NCBI RefSeq assembly: GCF_004214895.1
Contig: NZ_CP035952.1
Coordinates: 930,001-994,000, forward strand
Length of the DNA stretch: 64,000 bases
Reading direction: 5' to 3'
Source of the DNA: Pseudomonas tructae
Lineage (GTDB): Bacteria; Pseudomonadota; Gammaproteobacteria; Pseudomonadales; Pseudomonadaceae
In this document: piece by piece, positions 1 through 10,093 of the stretch
Layout: the number at the start of each line of letters is the position of its first letter
How positions within the stretch are numbered: the stretch's first letter is position 1
Notes under the pieces: model-generated
What the model was told of the DNA's origin: nothing
The model's input: only the letters and a program-made list of their open reading frames with translations
The model's database searches: none
Translations under genes and position numbers: made by a program

Positions 1-1
1 C

Positions 2-1123
2 GGAGTGATGGCCGGGCGTTTCCTGCTCAGCCTGTTCTTGCAGACGCCCAAGGGGCAGTCGATCCTGCAGGGTTTCGAGGGCAGTGGCTCCGGTGTGCAT
101 GTGCTGGCGCCGGACTACAAGTCGCGGCTGCGCTGGATCATCCCGGCACTGATCGTGATCGCCATCGTCTTCCCGTTCTTCGCCAACAAATACCTGCTGA
201 CGGTGGTCATCCTCGGGCTGATCTACGTGCTGTTGGGCCTGGGCCTGAATATTGTGGTCGGCCTGGCCGGTTTGCTTGACCTGGGGTACGTAGCCTTCTA
301 CGCCATTGGCGCCTATGGCCTGGCGCTGGGTTATCAGTACCTGGGCCTGGGTTTCTGGACCGTGCTGCCGCTGGCCGCCATCGCGGCGGCTTTAGCCGGG
401 TGCATATTGGGCTTCCCGGTGCTGCGGATGCATGGCGACTACCTGGCCATCGTCACCCTGGGCTTTGGTGAGATCATCCGGCTGATACTGAACAACTGGT
501 TGTCGTTCACCGGTGGCCCCAACGGCATGCCGGTGCCTTCGCCAACCTTCATGGGCCTGGAGTTCGGTCGCCGGGCCAAGGACGGTGGCGTGCCGTTCCA
601 TGAGTTCTTCGGCATCGATTACAACCCCAACCTGAAGTTCCTGTTCATCTACATCGTGCTGTTCCTGGTAGTGCTGGCCGTGCTGTACATCAAGCACCGG
701 CTGACCCGCATGCCGGTTGGCCGCGCCTGGGAAGCCCTGCGCGAAGACGAGATCGCCTGCCGCTCCATGGGCCTTAACCATGTACTGGTAAAACTCTCGG
801 CCTTCACCCTTGGCGCCTCCACCGCCGGCCTTGCCGGGGTGTTCTTCGCCAGCTACCAGGGTTTCGTCAACCCGTCCTCGTTCACCTTCTTCGAGTCGGC
901 GCTGATCCTTGCCATCGTCGTGCTCGGCGGCATGGGCTCCACCGTCGGTGTGGTGATTGCCGCGTTCGTGTTGACCGTGGCGCCGGAGTTGTTGCGCAGT
1001 TTTTCCGAATACCGGGTGCTGCTGTTCGGCGTGCTGATGGTGTTGATGATGATCTGGAGGCCGCGCGGCCTTATTCGTATCAGCCGTACCGGTGTAGTTC
1101 CGCGTAAAGGAGTAGCGCCATGA
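2..1123 (+). CDS. livM: Branched-chain amino acid ABC transporter permease LivM (5' end cut by window)
   Basis: Inner-membrane permease of a Leu/Ile/Val ABC importer; it should pair with a LivH permease left of the window and with the two ATPases that follow. The frame is open to the window edge. The first in-window starts (GTG at 5, ATG at 8) would give 372 residues, shorter than the roughly 400-420 usual for Pseudomonas LivM, so I treat it as 5'-truncated by the window. Visible are many hydrophobic segments, the family stretch [16 protein letters not shown], and the cytoplasmic loop [18 protein letters not shown], which is the EAA-type docking site for the ATPases. The stop overlaps the livG start by 4 bp (ATGA), which implies translational coupling. 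Confidence 0.93.
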   Translation, partial: GVMAGRFLLSLFLQTPKGQSILQGFEGSGSGVHVLAPDYKSRLRWIIPALIVIAIVFPFFANKYLLTVVILGLIYVLLGLGLNIVVGLAGLLDLGYVAFYAIGAYGLALGYQYLGLGFWTVLPLAAIAAALAGCILGFPVLRMHGDYLAIVTLGFGEIIRLILNNWLSFTGGPNGMPVPSPTFMGLEFGRRAKDGGVPFHEFFGIDYNPNLKFLFIYIVLFLVVLAVLYIKHRLTRMPVGRAWEALREDEIACRSMGLNHVLVKLSAFTLGASTAGLAGVFFASYQGFVNPSSFTFFESALILAIVVLGGMGSTVGVVIAAFVLTVAPELLRSFSEYRVLLFGVLMVLMMIWRPRGLIRISRTGVVPRKGVAP

Positions 1124-1995
1124 GCGATGAGGTGATTCTCTCGGTCGACAACCTGATGATGCAGTTTGGCGGGATCAAGGCGCTCAGCGATGTCAGCCTG
1201 AAGGTCAAACGCAACTCCATTTTCGCCCTGATCGGCCCCAACGGTGCCGGCAAGACCACGGTGTTCAACTGCCTGACCGGCTTCTACAAGGCCAGTGGCG
1301 GCAAGATCGAGTTGAACATGCGCGGCACCCGAACCAACGTTATCCAGCTGCTGGGTGAGCGTTTCCGGTTCGGTGACTTCGTCTCGCCCAAGCGCTTTAT
1401 CAACCGCCTGCATTACAAGATGTTTGGCGGTACTCACCTGGTCAACCGCGCCGGCCTGGCGCGGACCTTCCAGAACATTCGCCTGTTCCGGGAAATGTCG
1501 GTGGTCGAGAACCTGCTGGTGGCCCAGCACATGTGGGTCAACCGCAATCTGCTGGCCGGCGTGCTCAACACCAAGGGCTACCGCAAGGCTGAAAGCGATG
1601 CCCTGGACCACGCCTTCTACTGGCTGGAGGTGGTTGACCTGGTCGACTGCGCCAACCGCCTGGCCGGTGAACTGTCGTACGGCCAGCAACGACGCCTGGA
1701 GATTGCCCGGGCCATGTGCACGCGACCGCAGATCATCTGCCTGGACGAACCGGCGGCTGGCCTCAATCCGCAAGAAACCGAAGCGCTGAGCAAGATGATC
1801 CGTGTGCTGCGCGACGAGCACGACCTGACGGTGGTGCTGATCGAGCACGACATGGGTATGGTCATGAGCATCTCCGACCATATCGTGGTGCTTGACCACG
1901 GTAACGTGATCGCCGAAGGCGCACCGCAGGACATCCGTCACAACCCGACGGTGATTGCCGCTTATCTGGGCGCCGATGAAGAGGAACTGGTATGA
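1120..1995 (+). CDS. livG: Branched-chain amino acid ABC transporter ATPase LivG
   Basis: One of the two ATP-binding subunits that power LivHM. It has Walker [10 protein letters not shown] near residue 40, the signature SYGQQRRLE, and Walker [11 protein letters not shown]. At 291 residues it is longer than the E. coli protein (about 255) because of an insertion of roughly 35 residues between Walker A and the Q-loop region (residues 65-105); from memory this insertion is common in Pseudomonas LivG. The start overlaps the livM stop and the stop overlaps the livF start, both as ATGA, so the three genes form one transcript. The C-terminal block after [10 protein letters not shown] matches the BCA_ABC_TP tail of the family. 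Confidence 0.95.
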   Translation: MSDEVILSVDNLMMQFGGIKALSDVSLKVKRNSIFALIGPNGAGKTTVFNCLTGFYKASGGKIELNMRGTRTNVIQLLGERFRFGDFVSPKRFINRLHYKMFGGTHLVNRAGLARTFQNIRLFREMSVVENLLVAQHMWVNRNLLAGVLNTKGYRKAESDALDHAFYWLEVVDLVDCANRLAGELSYGQQRRLEIARAMCTRPQIICLDEPAAGLNPQETEALSKMIRVLRDEHDLTVVLIEHDMGMVMSISDHIVVLDHGNVIAEGAPQDIRHNPTVIAAYLGADEEELV

Positions 1996-2708
1996 GTGCA
2001 CCGATCCTCGAACTCAAAGAGATCGACGTGTTTTACGGGCCGATCCAGGCCCTGAAAAAAGTCTCCCTACACATTGACGAAGGTGAAACGGTGAGCCTGA
2101 TTGGCTCCAACGGTGCCGGCAAGTCGACCCTGCTGATGTCGATCTTCGGCCAACCGCGGGCCGCCGCGGGGCAGATCATCTACCGTGGCACCGACATTAC
2201 CCACAAGTCTTCGCACTACATTGCCTCCAACGGTATAGCCCAGTCGCCGGAAGGCCGGCGGGTGTTCCCCGACATGTCGGTGGAAGAGAACCTGATGATG
2301 GGTACCATCCCGATTGGCGACAAGTTTGCCAACGAGGACATGCAGCGCATGTTCGAACTGTTCCCGCGGCTCAAGGAGCGGCGCAACCAGCGCGCCATGA
2401 CCATGTCTGGCGGCGAGCAGCAAATGCTCGCCATTGCCCGGGCGCTGATGAGCCGGCCCAAGTTGTTGCTGCTCGATGAGCCGTCGCTGGGCCTGGCGCC
2501 GATCGTGGTCAAGCAGATCTTCGCCACCTTGCGTGAGCTGGCGCAGACCGGCATGACCATCTTCCTGGTTGAGCAGAACGCCAACCACGCGCTGAAGCTC
2601 TCGGACCGCGCCTATGTGATGGTCAACGGTCATATTCGCCTGACCGGTACTGGCCAGGAGCTGTTGGTCAATGAGGAGGTGCGCAACGCTTATCTGGGCG
2701 GGCACTGA
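1992..2708 (+). CDS. livF: Branched-chain amino acid ABC transporter ATPase LivF
   Basis: Second ATPase of the Liv importer. The 238-residue length is typical. Walker A is GSNGAGKST, the signature is MSGGEQQMLAIARAL, and Walker B is LLLLDEPSLGLAP; the last is diagnostic for LivF as opposed to LivG. It is the last gene of the liv operon: its ATG overlaps the livG stop, and a strong intrinsic terminator begins 12 bp after its stop. Substrate specificity is set by a periplasmic binding protein not present in the window, so the assignment to Leu/Ile/Val rests on subunit family, not on direct evidence. Confidence 0.95.
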   Translation: MSAPILELKEIDVFYGPIQALKKVSLHIDEGETVSLIGSNGAGKSTLLMSIFGQPRAAAGQIIYRGTDITHKSSHYIASNGIAQSPEGRRVFPDMSVEENLMMGTIPIGDKFANEDMQRMFELFPRLKERRNQRAMTMSGGEQQMLAIARALMSRPKLLLLDEPSLGLAPIVVKQIFATLRELAQTGMTIFLVEQNANHALKLSDRAYVMVNGHIRLTGTGQELLVNEEVRNAYLGGH

Positions 2709-2719
2709 TCTTTCGCTGG

Positions 2720-2750
2720 AAAAATGCCCCGTGTGACGGGGCATTTTTTT
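2720..2750 (+). terminator. Intrinsic terminator of the liv operon
   Basis: An 11-bp stem AAAAATGCCCC / GGGGCATTTTT with a 7-nt loop, followed by a run of seven T. It lies directly after livF and closes the operon. Confidence 0.92.
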
Positions 2751-4151
<1,401 letters not shown>

Positions 4152-4155
4152 GGGC

Positions 4156-4196
4156 CTATCGCGGGGCAAGCCCGCTCCCACAATGCCCCGCGATAG
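4156..4196. repeat. REP element (perfect hairpin)
   Basis: A 13-bp perfect inverted repeat CTATCGCGGGGCA / TGCCCCGCGATAG around CCCGCTCCC, the P. putida-type REP core. It sits between two convergent genes (ydfG and the AGE epimerase) and may also work as a bidirectional terminator. Confidence 0.9.
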
Positions 4197-4198
4197 CA

Positions 4199-5299
4199 TC
4201 AGCGCTGACGCTGCAACCCTTTCAGACAAGTCGCCAAATGGTAAGGCGTGGTCGACGGCATATCTTCGCGGCTGACCTTGCCACTGGCATCCCGACACTC
4301 ATACCAGCCATCGGCATGCAGGAAGTTCTGCTGCAGCGCCTGGAGCTGGGCCAGTACCTTGGCGTCACTGTTCGGGCGCAAGGTCAGGGCGCGCAGGTAC
4401 TCGGCCTGGGCCCAGATGCGCTGGGTGGCGTCGCGCACCTGGCCATCGGCGCTGAGCATGGCCAGCACTGCGGTGTCCTTCACCCCGCATTGCTCGGCGT
4501 AGGTGAATGCCCGGCTGAGCGACCGATGCAACTCGCCACCGCGTAGCAGCGGCGATGACTCCAGCAAGTAGAACCACTCGAACTGGTGCCCTGGTTCGAA
4601 CCAGTTATCCACAGCCCCGAGCGGTTTCTCCAGCATCACTGCGTGTTCTGGGTCGATGAAATGCGCCTGCATGGCCGCGGACAGGGCTACCAACGCCTGC
4701 GCGACGGCCTCATCGTCACGCACCGACAAGGTGGCGAGGAAGGCTTCGGCCAGGTGCATCAGCGGGTTCTGCAGCGGGCCACTGGCAAGGTCCGACCAGT
4801 CTTCGCCAAGGCTCGCCTCGTACAGGCCATCATCACGGGCGAATTGCTCGGCAATCACTGCCAGCGCGGCGTTGAGGGTCGATTCGACCAGTTGCTCGCG
4901 AACCTTGCCCCAGTAATGCGCGCAGGCGAAGACGATAAAGGCGTGGGTATAGAGGTCCTTGCGCCGGTCCAGCGGCTTGCCCTGGGCATCGATGCTGTAG
5001 AACCAGCCACCGTGCTCGGCATCATGGAAGTGCCGCTGCAACGAGCGAAACAGCGCCGCAGCACGCTCGCGAGCACCAGGTTGTTCGATACGGCTGCTGA
5101 ACAGATACAACTGGCGCGCGCAGGCCATGGCCCGGTAGCGCTGCACCGGCAGTGGCCGTTGCTGCGGATCGAGGGCTTCGAAGGGCAGGGCCATGTCTGC
5201 ATTCCAGCCCGGGCCTTGCCACAGCGGCACAATGCGCAGGTCAAAATGCGCCTGGACCTTGGCGAGCAGTTCAGACGGGGCGGTACGAAGGTCGGGCAT
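4199..5299 (-). CDS. AGE-family epimerase/isomerase (N-acylglucosamine 2-epimerase fold)
   Basis: A 366-residue protein of the N-acylglucosamine 2-epimerase / mannose isomerase (YihS) superfamily, which has an alpha/alpha-barrel with catalytic histidines. Motifs seen are GGWFYSIDAQGKPLDRRKD, YTHAFIVFACAHY, NWFEPGHQFEWFYLLE and the C-terminal TTPYHLATCL; the His in PGHQFEW and in TPYHLA are the likely catalytic residues by family comparison. I start at the ATG at 5299 (MPDLRTAP) instead of an upstream start at 5392, which would add an uncharacteristic Arg-rich leader and run into the regulator gene. It lies downstream of the DesT-like gene on the same strand. Likely a sugar (mannose/fructose type) isomerase; the substrate is uncertain. 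Confidence 0.8.
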   Translation of the reverse strand: MPDLRTAPSELLAKVQAHFDLRIVPLWQGPGWNADMALPFEALDPQQRPLPVQRYRAMACARQLYLFSSRIEQPGARERAAALFRSLQRHFHDAEHGGWFYSIDAQGKPLDRRKDLYTHAFIVFACAHYWGKVREQLVESTLNAALAVIAEQFARDDGLYEASLGEDWSDLASGPLQNPLMHLAEAFLATLSVRDDEAVAQALVALSAAMQAHFIDPEHAVMLEKPLGAVDNWFEPGHQFEWFYLLESSPLLRGGELHRSLSRAFTYAEQCGVKDTAVLAMLSADGQVRDATQRIWAQAEYLRALTLRPNSDAKVLAQLQALQQNFLHADGWYECRDASGKVSREDMPSTTPYHLATCLKGLQRQR

Positions 5300-5395
5300 G
5301 GAAAAATCGTCGCGGTCGGTGCGTTTGCGCGCAATGGTAGCAGGAAACGGCAGGGAGTTTGTGGGCGCGGCGAAGCGGCCAGCACAGCACACGGT

Positions 5396-6025
5396 CTACA
5401 GGGTACTGAGCCCCTGCCAGTGCTTGGCGCCGACAAAGATGAAGCGCAGTTGCTGGGTGATCTTCTCTTGGGCGCTGATCGATTCGGCGGCATTGGCGCT
5501 CGGTTCGTCGATCAGCTCCGGCAGGGTGGCGAACACGGTTTTCACCACCAGGTCGGCCATCACCGCCAGGGCCGCGGCGTCCAGGTGCTGCCAGCGCGGC
5601 ATGCGCGCAAGGTCGGTGGCCAGGTCCGAGCTGATGCCCTGGCGCAAGTCGCCGATGGCCTGGCGTACCGGCTGCGAGCCGCCGTACTGCTCGCGGGCGA
5701 GGAACAGAAACTGGGCGCGGTTGGCCGCGACCACGTCGAGAAAGATCCGTACCGAGGCATCGGTGATGCCACCGAGCTCGAATTCGTTCTGGCGCACCAG
5801 GCGGATGGTCTGGCGGAAGGTTTCGCCGACTTCATTGACCAGGACCAGGCCCAGTTCGTCCATGTCGACGAAGTGCCGGTAAAAGCCGGTGGGGACGATG
5901 CCTGCGGTTTTCGCCACTTCGCGCAGGCTGATGCTGCCGAAGCCTCGACCGCTTTCCATCAGGTGGCGGGCGGCATCCAGCAGGGCTTGGCGGGTCTGTT
6001 GCTTTTGTTCGGCGCGCGGCAGCAT
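5396..6025 (-). CDS. desT: TetR-family regulator, DesT/FabR-like (membrane fatty acid composition sensor)
   Basis: A 209-residue TetR-type repressor. The N-terminal HTH (residues about 10-55: TRQALLDAARHLMESG, SLREVAKTAGIVPTGFYRHF) and the C-terminal ligand domain (FLFLAREQYGG, VVKTVFATLPELID, QLRFIFVGAKHW) closely follow P. aeruginosa DesT, which senses the saturated/unsaturated acyl-CoA ratio and represses the desCB desaturase genes; E. coli FabR is related. In P. aeruginosa desT is next to desC and desB, but no desaturase lies beside it here, so its targets must be elsewhere. It is followed by the AGE-family gene 97 bp downstream on the same strand. The function as an unsaturated fatty acid regulator is inferred from homology. 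Confidence 0.8.
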   Translation of the reverse strand: MLPRAEQKQQTRQALLDAARHLMESGRGFGSISLREVAKTAGIVPTGFYRHFVDMDELGLVLVNEVGETFRQTIRLVRQNEFELGGITDASVRIFLDVVAANRAQFLFLAREQYGGSQPVRQAIGDLRQGISSDLATDLARMPRWQHLDAAALAVMADLVVKTVFATLPELIDEPSANAAESISAQEKITQQLRFIFVGAKHWQGLSTL

Positions 6026-6075
6026 GGCAAGTATCGGCAGGCAATGAAACAGCCCTGCACTCTAATAGCCTGGCG

Positions 6076-6109
6076 CCAGAAAAACAAAGCCCGGTCAATG
6101 GACCGGGCT
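6076..6109 (-). terminator. Intrinsic terminator after the repeat-protein gene
   Basis: Read on the minus strand: stem AGCCCGGTC / GACCGGGCT with a 4-nt loop, followed by TTGTTTTTCT. It lies about 50 bp downstream of the stop of the small secreted protein and about 50 bp upstream of the desT-like start. Confidence 0.85.
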
Positions 6110-6159
6110 GGGAGGGGAGCTGCTACAGCGCTGGTGTCTGTTGTTGTCTGGCATAGGCT

Positions 6160-6522
6160 TCAGCTCGCGCGCTGGTTTTCGATCAGACGATCAGATCCAC
6201 CTTCTGCGACTTGGAAGCGTGCATTCAGACGGTCAGAACCACCTTCGGCTACTTTGAAATACTGTTTCACGCGATCAGAACCACCCTCGGCCACTTTGAC
6301 TCGGTCGTTCAGGCGATCGGCACCGCCTTCGGCGACACGATTGTTACGCTCCAGCAGCCGATCCGAGCCACCTTCGGCCAGTGGATTGAGCGGTTGCGAG
6401 ATTACCGTCGAACTCGAGCTCGAGCGCGATTCGGCGGTCAGGGCCTGTTCGGCAGCGGGTACGGCAAAAGCGTTGGCAGCCAGGATGGACAGGGACAGGC
6501 TAAGCAGTAATTGGCGTTTCAT
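6160..6522 (-). CDS. Small secreted protein with five VAEGGSDRL repeats
   Basis: A 120-residue protein with a clear signal peptide (MKRQLLLSLSLSILAANAFA, likely cleaved after AFA). A Ser-rich linker leads to five tandem copies of a unit of about 14 residues beginning (V/L)AEGG(S/A)DR(L/V), separated by variable charged tails such as NDRVK, KQYFK and NARFQ. The ATG at 6522 follows a GGAG site; the longer frame starting at 6621 would bury the signal peptide. From memory, similar repeat proteins occur in other Pseudomonas, sometimes under the uninformative name phage infection protein; no function is established to my knowledge. It is flanked by its own terminator and probably exported to the periplasm or outside. 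Confidence 0.75.
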   Translation of the reverse strand: MKRQLLLSLSLSILAANAFAVPAAEQALTAESRSSSSSTVISQPLNPLAEGGSDRLLERNNRVAEGGADRLNDRVKVAEGGSDRVKQYFKVAEGGSDRLNARFQVAEGGSDRLIENQRAS

Positions 6523-6864
6523 GGTTCGGTGCTCCTCGGTGGGGCTGGAAAGTGGGTACGGAGCCAATGCTACGCCGGGAAACGCCAGATAAAAGTTCAT
6601 AAAGATAATGGTAACAATCAACGGAATTGATGTTTTGCCGCGACTGCTCTGGATAGCGGCTTAGCGCTTGATGGGCCATGGTGTGCAAGCTGTTACCGAC
6701 GCCGCCGAAGGGGGTAACGATCGACAAAAGTTGAGAGAAGGGTCAGCAAAAATCTCGTTATCATGGCTGATCGATTAAACCCCTCGGGATTTCATCAGTC
6801 CGAAGAGATAGATGCCATCAGCGCCCCCCGATTTTTGCCCTGCAGCCCTGCGGAGAACCGTGCA
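6523..6864. other. Intergenic region with no gene recognised
   Basis: About 340 bp between the divergent repeat-protein and AsmA genes. It must hold both promoters, but I could not assign them firmly. The only structure noticed is an inverted pair GTTACC (6692-6697) / GGTAAC (6713-6718). Confidence 0.4.
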
Positions 6865-8925
6865 ATGACGCGCCCTGCCAAAATCTTCACCTGGACCCTG
6901 ACCAGCCTGCTGCTGGTCCTGGGCGTACTGGTGATCGTCATCGCCACCTTCGACTGGAACCGGATCAAGCCGACCCTCAACGCCAAGGTCTCCGAAGCGC
7001 TGCACCGGCCTTTTGCGATCAATGGCAACCTGGCGGTGCGCTGGCAGCGTGAGCCGGAGCAGGGTGGTTGGCGTGCCTGGCTGCCGTGGCCGCATTTCAT
7101 TGCCGAGGACCTGACCCTGGGCAACCCGGACTGGCTCAAGGAACCGCAGATGGTCGGCCTCAAGCGTGTCGAGTTCCGCCTGGCGCCGCTGCCGCTGCTG
7201 GTGCAGCAGATCGTCATCCCGCGTATCGACCTCAACCAGCCGACCGCCAGCCTCAAGCGCCTGGCCGATGGCCGTGCCAACTGGAACTTCGACTTCGGGC
7301 CCAGGGATGACCAGGCCGAACCCTCGCAATGGGTGCTGGATATCGGCGCTATCGGCTTCGACAAAGGCCAGGTCAGCCTCGACGACCAGAGCCTGAAGAC
7401 TCAACTGGACGTGCTGATCGACCCACTGGGCAAGCCGATCCCGTTCAGCGATATCGTCGGCAAGGGGGCCGCGCAAAAGGCCGGTGCCGCCCAGGATTAT
7501 GCCTTCGGCCTCAAGGTCAAGGGCCGCTACAAAGGCCAGGCGCTGGCCGGTACCGGCAAGATCGGCGGTCTGCTGGCGCTGCAGGACGCGGCGCAACCGT
7601 TTCCGCTGCAGGCCGAGATGGCCATTGGCGCTACCCGTATCGCGGTCGCTGGCACCCTCACTGATCCGCGCAATCTCGGTGCGCTGGACCTGCGCTTGCG
7701 ACTCTCCGGTACCAGCCTTGGAAACTTGTATCCGCTGACCGGCGTGACGTTGCCCGACTCGCCGCCCTATGCCACCGATGGTCATCTCACGGCCAAGTTG
7801 CATGAGCCCGGCGGCGCGCTGTTTCGCTATGAAGACTTCAACGGCAAGATCGGTGACAGCGATATCCATGGCGAGCTGGCCTTTGTCGCCAGTCAGCCGC
7901 GGCCGAAACTGACCGGCAAGCTGGTCTCCAATCAGTTGCTGTTCAAGGACCTGGCGCCGCTGATCGGTGCCGATTCCAATGCCCAGCAGAAAGCCCGAGG
8001 CGGTGCCAGCAAGCAACCGACGGGCAAGGTGTTGCCGGTCGAGGCGTTTCGTACCGAACGCTGGCGGAGCATGGATGCCGACGTGACCTTCAGCGGCAAG
8101 CGCATCGTGCACAGTGCCGAACTGCCGTTTACCGATCTCTCCAGCCACTTTGTTCTCGACGATGGCGTGCTGCGCCTGGAACCGCTGCGCTTTGGCATTG
8201 CCGGTGGCAAGCTCGACGCCCAGGTGCGCCTGGATGGCCGTAGTGTGCCGTTGCAGGGGCGAGCGCAATTGAGCGCGCGCAACTTCAAGCTCAAGCAGTT
8301 GTTCCCGACCTTCGAGCCGATGAAGACCAGCTTCGGGGAGCTCAATGGCGACGCCGACCTGAGCGGGCGTGGCAACTCGGTAGCGACTTTGCTGGCCACG
8401 GCCAATGGCGACCTGAAGATGCTGATCAACGATGGCGCGATCAGCCGTGGGTTGATGGAAATCGCCGGGCTCAACGTTGGCAACTATGTGGTCGGCAAGC
8501 TGTTTGGCGACAAGGACGTGAAGATCAATTGCGCGGCGGCCGATTTTGGTATCAAGGATGGCCTGGCCAGTACCCGGGTGTTTGTCTTCGATACCGAGAA
8601 CGCGATCATCTATATCGACGGCACGGCCAACTTCGCCAGCGAGCAGTTGGACCTGAAGATCAACCCCGAATCCAAGGGCGTGCGCCTGATCTCGTTGCGT
8701 TCACCCTTGTATGTGCGCGGGCCGTTTGCCAAGCCCAGCGCTGGCGTGCAGGCATTGCCACTGGCGTTGCGCGGTGTGGGCATGGTCGCGCTGGGGGTTG
8801 CAGTGGGGCCGGCGGCCGGATTGCTGGCACTGATCGCGCCCAGTGGCGATGTGCCGAATCAGTGCACGCCGTTGCTGGAGCAAATGAAGACCGGCAAGGC
8901 GCCGCGGGCGGTGAAGGCGGGTTGA
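6865..8925 (+). CDS. AsmA family protein
   Basis: A 686-residue envelope protein of the AsmA / YhjG superfamily. One N-terminal membrane anchor (residues about 7-30, FTWTLTSLLLVLGVLVIVIA) is followed by FDWNRIKPTLNAKVSEALHRPF, the usual start of the AsmA periplasmic domain. The large middle and C-terminal part is rich in beta-strand signature stretches (e.g. LNGDADLSGRGNSVATLLA, SRGLMEIAGLNVGNYVVG, GTANFASEQLDLKINPESKG). Members are thought to bridge inner and outer membranes and influence phospholipid transport or outer-membrane assembly. The ATG at 6865 follows CGGAGA; upstream in-frame codons are not protein-like. It ends next to a REP pair. Confidence 0.85.
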   Translation: MTRPAKIFTWTLTSLLLVLGVLVIVIATFDWNRIKPTLNAKVSEALHRPFAINGNLAVRWQREPEQGGWRAWLPWPHFIAEDLTLGNPDWLKEPQMVGLKRVEFRLAPLPLLVQQIVIPRIDLNQPTASLKRLADGRANWNFDFGPRDDQAEPSQWVLDIGAIGFDKGQVSLDDQSLKTQLDVLIDPLGKPIPFSDIVGKGAAQKAGAAQDYAFGLKVKGRYKGQALAGTGKIGGLLALQDAAQPFPLQAEMAIGATRIAVAGTLTDPRNLGALDLRLRLSGTSLGNLYPLTGVTLPDSPPYATDGHLTAKLHEPGGALFRYEDFNGKIGDSDIHGELAFVASQPRPKLTGKLVSNQLLFKDLAPLIGADSNAQQKARGGASKQPTGKVLPVEAFRTERWRSMDADVTFSGKRIVHSAELPFTDLSSHFVLDDGVLRLEPLRFGIAGGKLDAQVRLDGRSVPLQGRAQLSARNFKLKQLFPTFEPMKTSFGELNGDADLSGRGNSVATLLATANGDLKMLINDGAISRGLMEIAGLNVGNYVVGKLFGDKDVKINCAAADFGIKDGLASTRVFVFDTENAIIYIDGTANFASEQLDLKINPESKGVRLISLRSPLYVRGPFAKPSAGVQALPLALRGVGMVALGVAVGPAAGLLALIAPSGDVPNQCTPLLEQMKTGKAPRAVKAG

Positions 8926-8934
8926 GGAAAAGCA

Positions 8935-8990
8935 ATCGCGGGGCAAGCCCGCTCCTACTCGGTGGTGTAGGAGCGGGCTTGCCCCGCGAT
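8935..8990. repeat. REP pair forming a 24-bp perfect hairpin
   Basis: Two inverted REP units, 8935-8958 and 8967-8990, separated by 8 bp. The arms begin ATCGCGGGGCAAGCCCGCTC and match over 24 bp. They lie between the convergent asmA-like and ferritin-like genes. Confidence 0.92.
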
Positions 8991-8995
8991 CAGGT

Positions 8996-9526
8996 TCAAA
9001 GCCCCTGGAGCAGATCCGCCATATCGTCGGCGTGCTCTTCTTCCTGGGCCAGGATGTCTTCGAAGATGCGCCGGGTGGTCGGGTCGCTCTCGCCGATGTA
9101 GCGGATGATCTCGCGGTAACTGTCGATGGCGATCCGCTCAGCGACCAGGTCTTCAAGGACCATCTCCTTGAGGTTGCTGCCCGCGACGTACTGGGCATGG
9201 GAGTTCTTGCTCAGGTTGTCCGGATTCAGGTCCGGCTCGCCGCCCAGCTGGACGATACGTTCGGCCAGTTTATCGGCGTGCTCCAGCTCCTGGGTGGCGT
9301 GTTCGAGGAACTCGTCAGCCGCGACACTGGCCTTGATCCCGCTGGCCATGTAGTAGTGGCGTTTGTAGCGAAGGGCGCAGACCCACTCGGTAGCCAGCGA
9401 CTCGTTGAGCAGGCGCAGGATCGTTTTCCGGTCGGCGCTGTAGCCTTCAGTCACGGCGCCCTTCTCGACATGCTGGCGGGCGCGTTCACGCAAGGTTTTG
9501 ACATCAGTCAGTTCAACGTTGCTCAT
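8996..9526 (-). CDS. Ferritin-like / bacterioferritin-related diiron protein
   Basis: A 176-residue four-helix ferritin-like protein. Di-iron carboxylate ligands are visible as ESLATEW, EFLEHATQELEHAD, EDLVAERIAIDSYREI and QEEEHADDMADLL, with two ExxH motifs. It probably stores iron or uses peroxide to oxidise Fe(II) in the cytosol. Three Met codons occur in a row; I choose the last (9526, MSNVELTDV) because GGAG then lies 6 bp upstream, whereas the first Met abuts the ribosome site. It is distinct from classical Bfr (no clear haem-ligand Met context) and from Dps. The neighbour osmE on the same strand suggests a general stress setting. Confidence 0.8.
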   Translation of the reverse strand: MSNVELTDVKTLRERARQHVEKGAVTEGYSADRKTILRLLNESLATEWVCALRYKRHYYMASGIKASVAADEFLEHATQELEHADKLAERIVQLGGEPDLNPDNLSKNSHAQYVAGSNLKEMVLEDLVAERIAIDSYREIIRYIGESDPTTRRIFEDILAQEEEHADDMADLLQGL

Positions 9527-9616
9527 CATCATCTCCAGGCTGAAATCGGCGAGATATTCACGCACTGTTGGCGCGCTGGTTACTTAAACTGTGAGTGGCC
9601 TGCGGGCAAAAAAGTT

Positions 9617-9970
9617 TTACACGTGGGATTTGGCCTTCTCGACGGCGTCGTCATCGGCCTGGCGTTGTGCACAGGTCTTGAAGCCTTTGGCGTCGACATG
9701 GCCGGTGGCATCGAAGCGGACGTAGTAAGCCTGCTGCTGGCCTTCGCGGTTGAGGATGTAGTTGTTGCAGGTACCGCCGTGAGGCAGGTCGATCACGGTC
9801 GAGGGGCTGCCGCCAATGGCGATCACCCGTTGCATGGTCATGCCGTTCTCGACGTGCTTGACCAGCGGTTGCTCACGGTACGTGACGTAGTCCACCGGGT
9901 TTTCCGGGCGGCTGCCGCAAGCTGCGAGGGTGAAGGTGGTCAGCACAATGGCCAAGGTCTTTTGGTACAT
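9617..9970 (-). CDS. osmE: Osmotically inducible lipoprotein OsmE
   Basis: A 117-residue lipoprotein. The signal peptide ends in the lipobox LAAC (Cys near residue 17), and the body belongs to the SmpA/OmlA (BamE-like) fold. Matches to E. coli OsmE include the VENGMTMQRV turn, GGSPSTV, GTCNNYILN and the C-terminal VDAKGFKTCAQRQ. It is an outer or inner membrane lipoprotein induced by osmotic stress and stationary phase in E. coli; the role is unclear. I start at the ATG at 9970, since the frame extends upstream but without a signal sequence. The gene is divergent from the lipase gene. Confidence 0.9.
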   Translation of the reverse strand: MYQKTLAIVLTTFTLAACGSRPENPVDYVTYREQPLVKHVENGMTMQRVIAIGGSPSTVIDLPHGGTCNNYILNREGQQQAYYVRFDATGHVDAKGFKTCAQRQADDDAVEKAKSHV

Positions 9971-10093
9971 GGTTGAGCTCCTTGCTGAGGGTCTATTGAC
10001 TTGGAACCCCAGCGCGCGGCGGGAGTTCGATTGCGATTGCCTTCGAGGTGCCTGTAGTGTTGGGCGACTGTCCACGGAACGGGAAATGCAGCC

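Noticed and set aside
4607..4615. Single perfect TTATCCACA (also at about 10626, 15065, 32581 and 35454)
   Set aside because: These lie inside coding sequences, unpaired, and probably arise from codon use. They also show that a single perfect box is weak evidence in this genome, so the argument for 2751-3383 rests on pairing and spacing.
6190..6400. Regular repeats resembling a CRISPR array
   Set aside because: The repeats are the coding units of the VAEGGSDRL protein, in frame and without unique spacers or cas genes.
4586..6592. A 668-residue open frame on the plus strand
   Set aside because: It runs antisense through the AGE-epimerase, desT-like and repeat-protein genes, has no family features and exists only because high-GC genes leave long open frames on the opposite strand.
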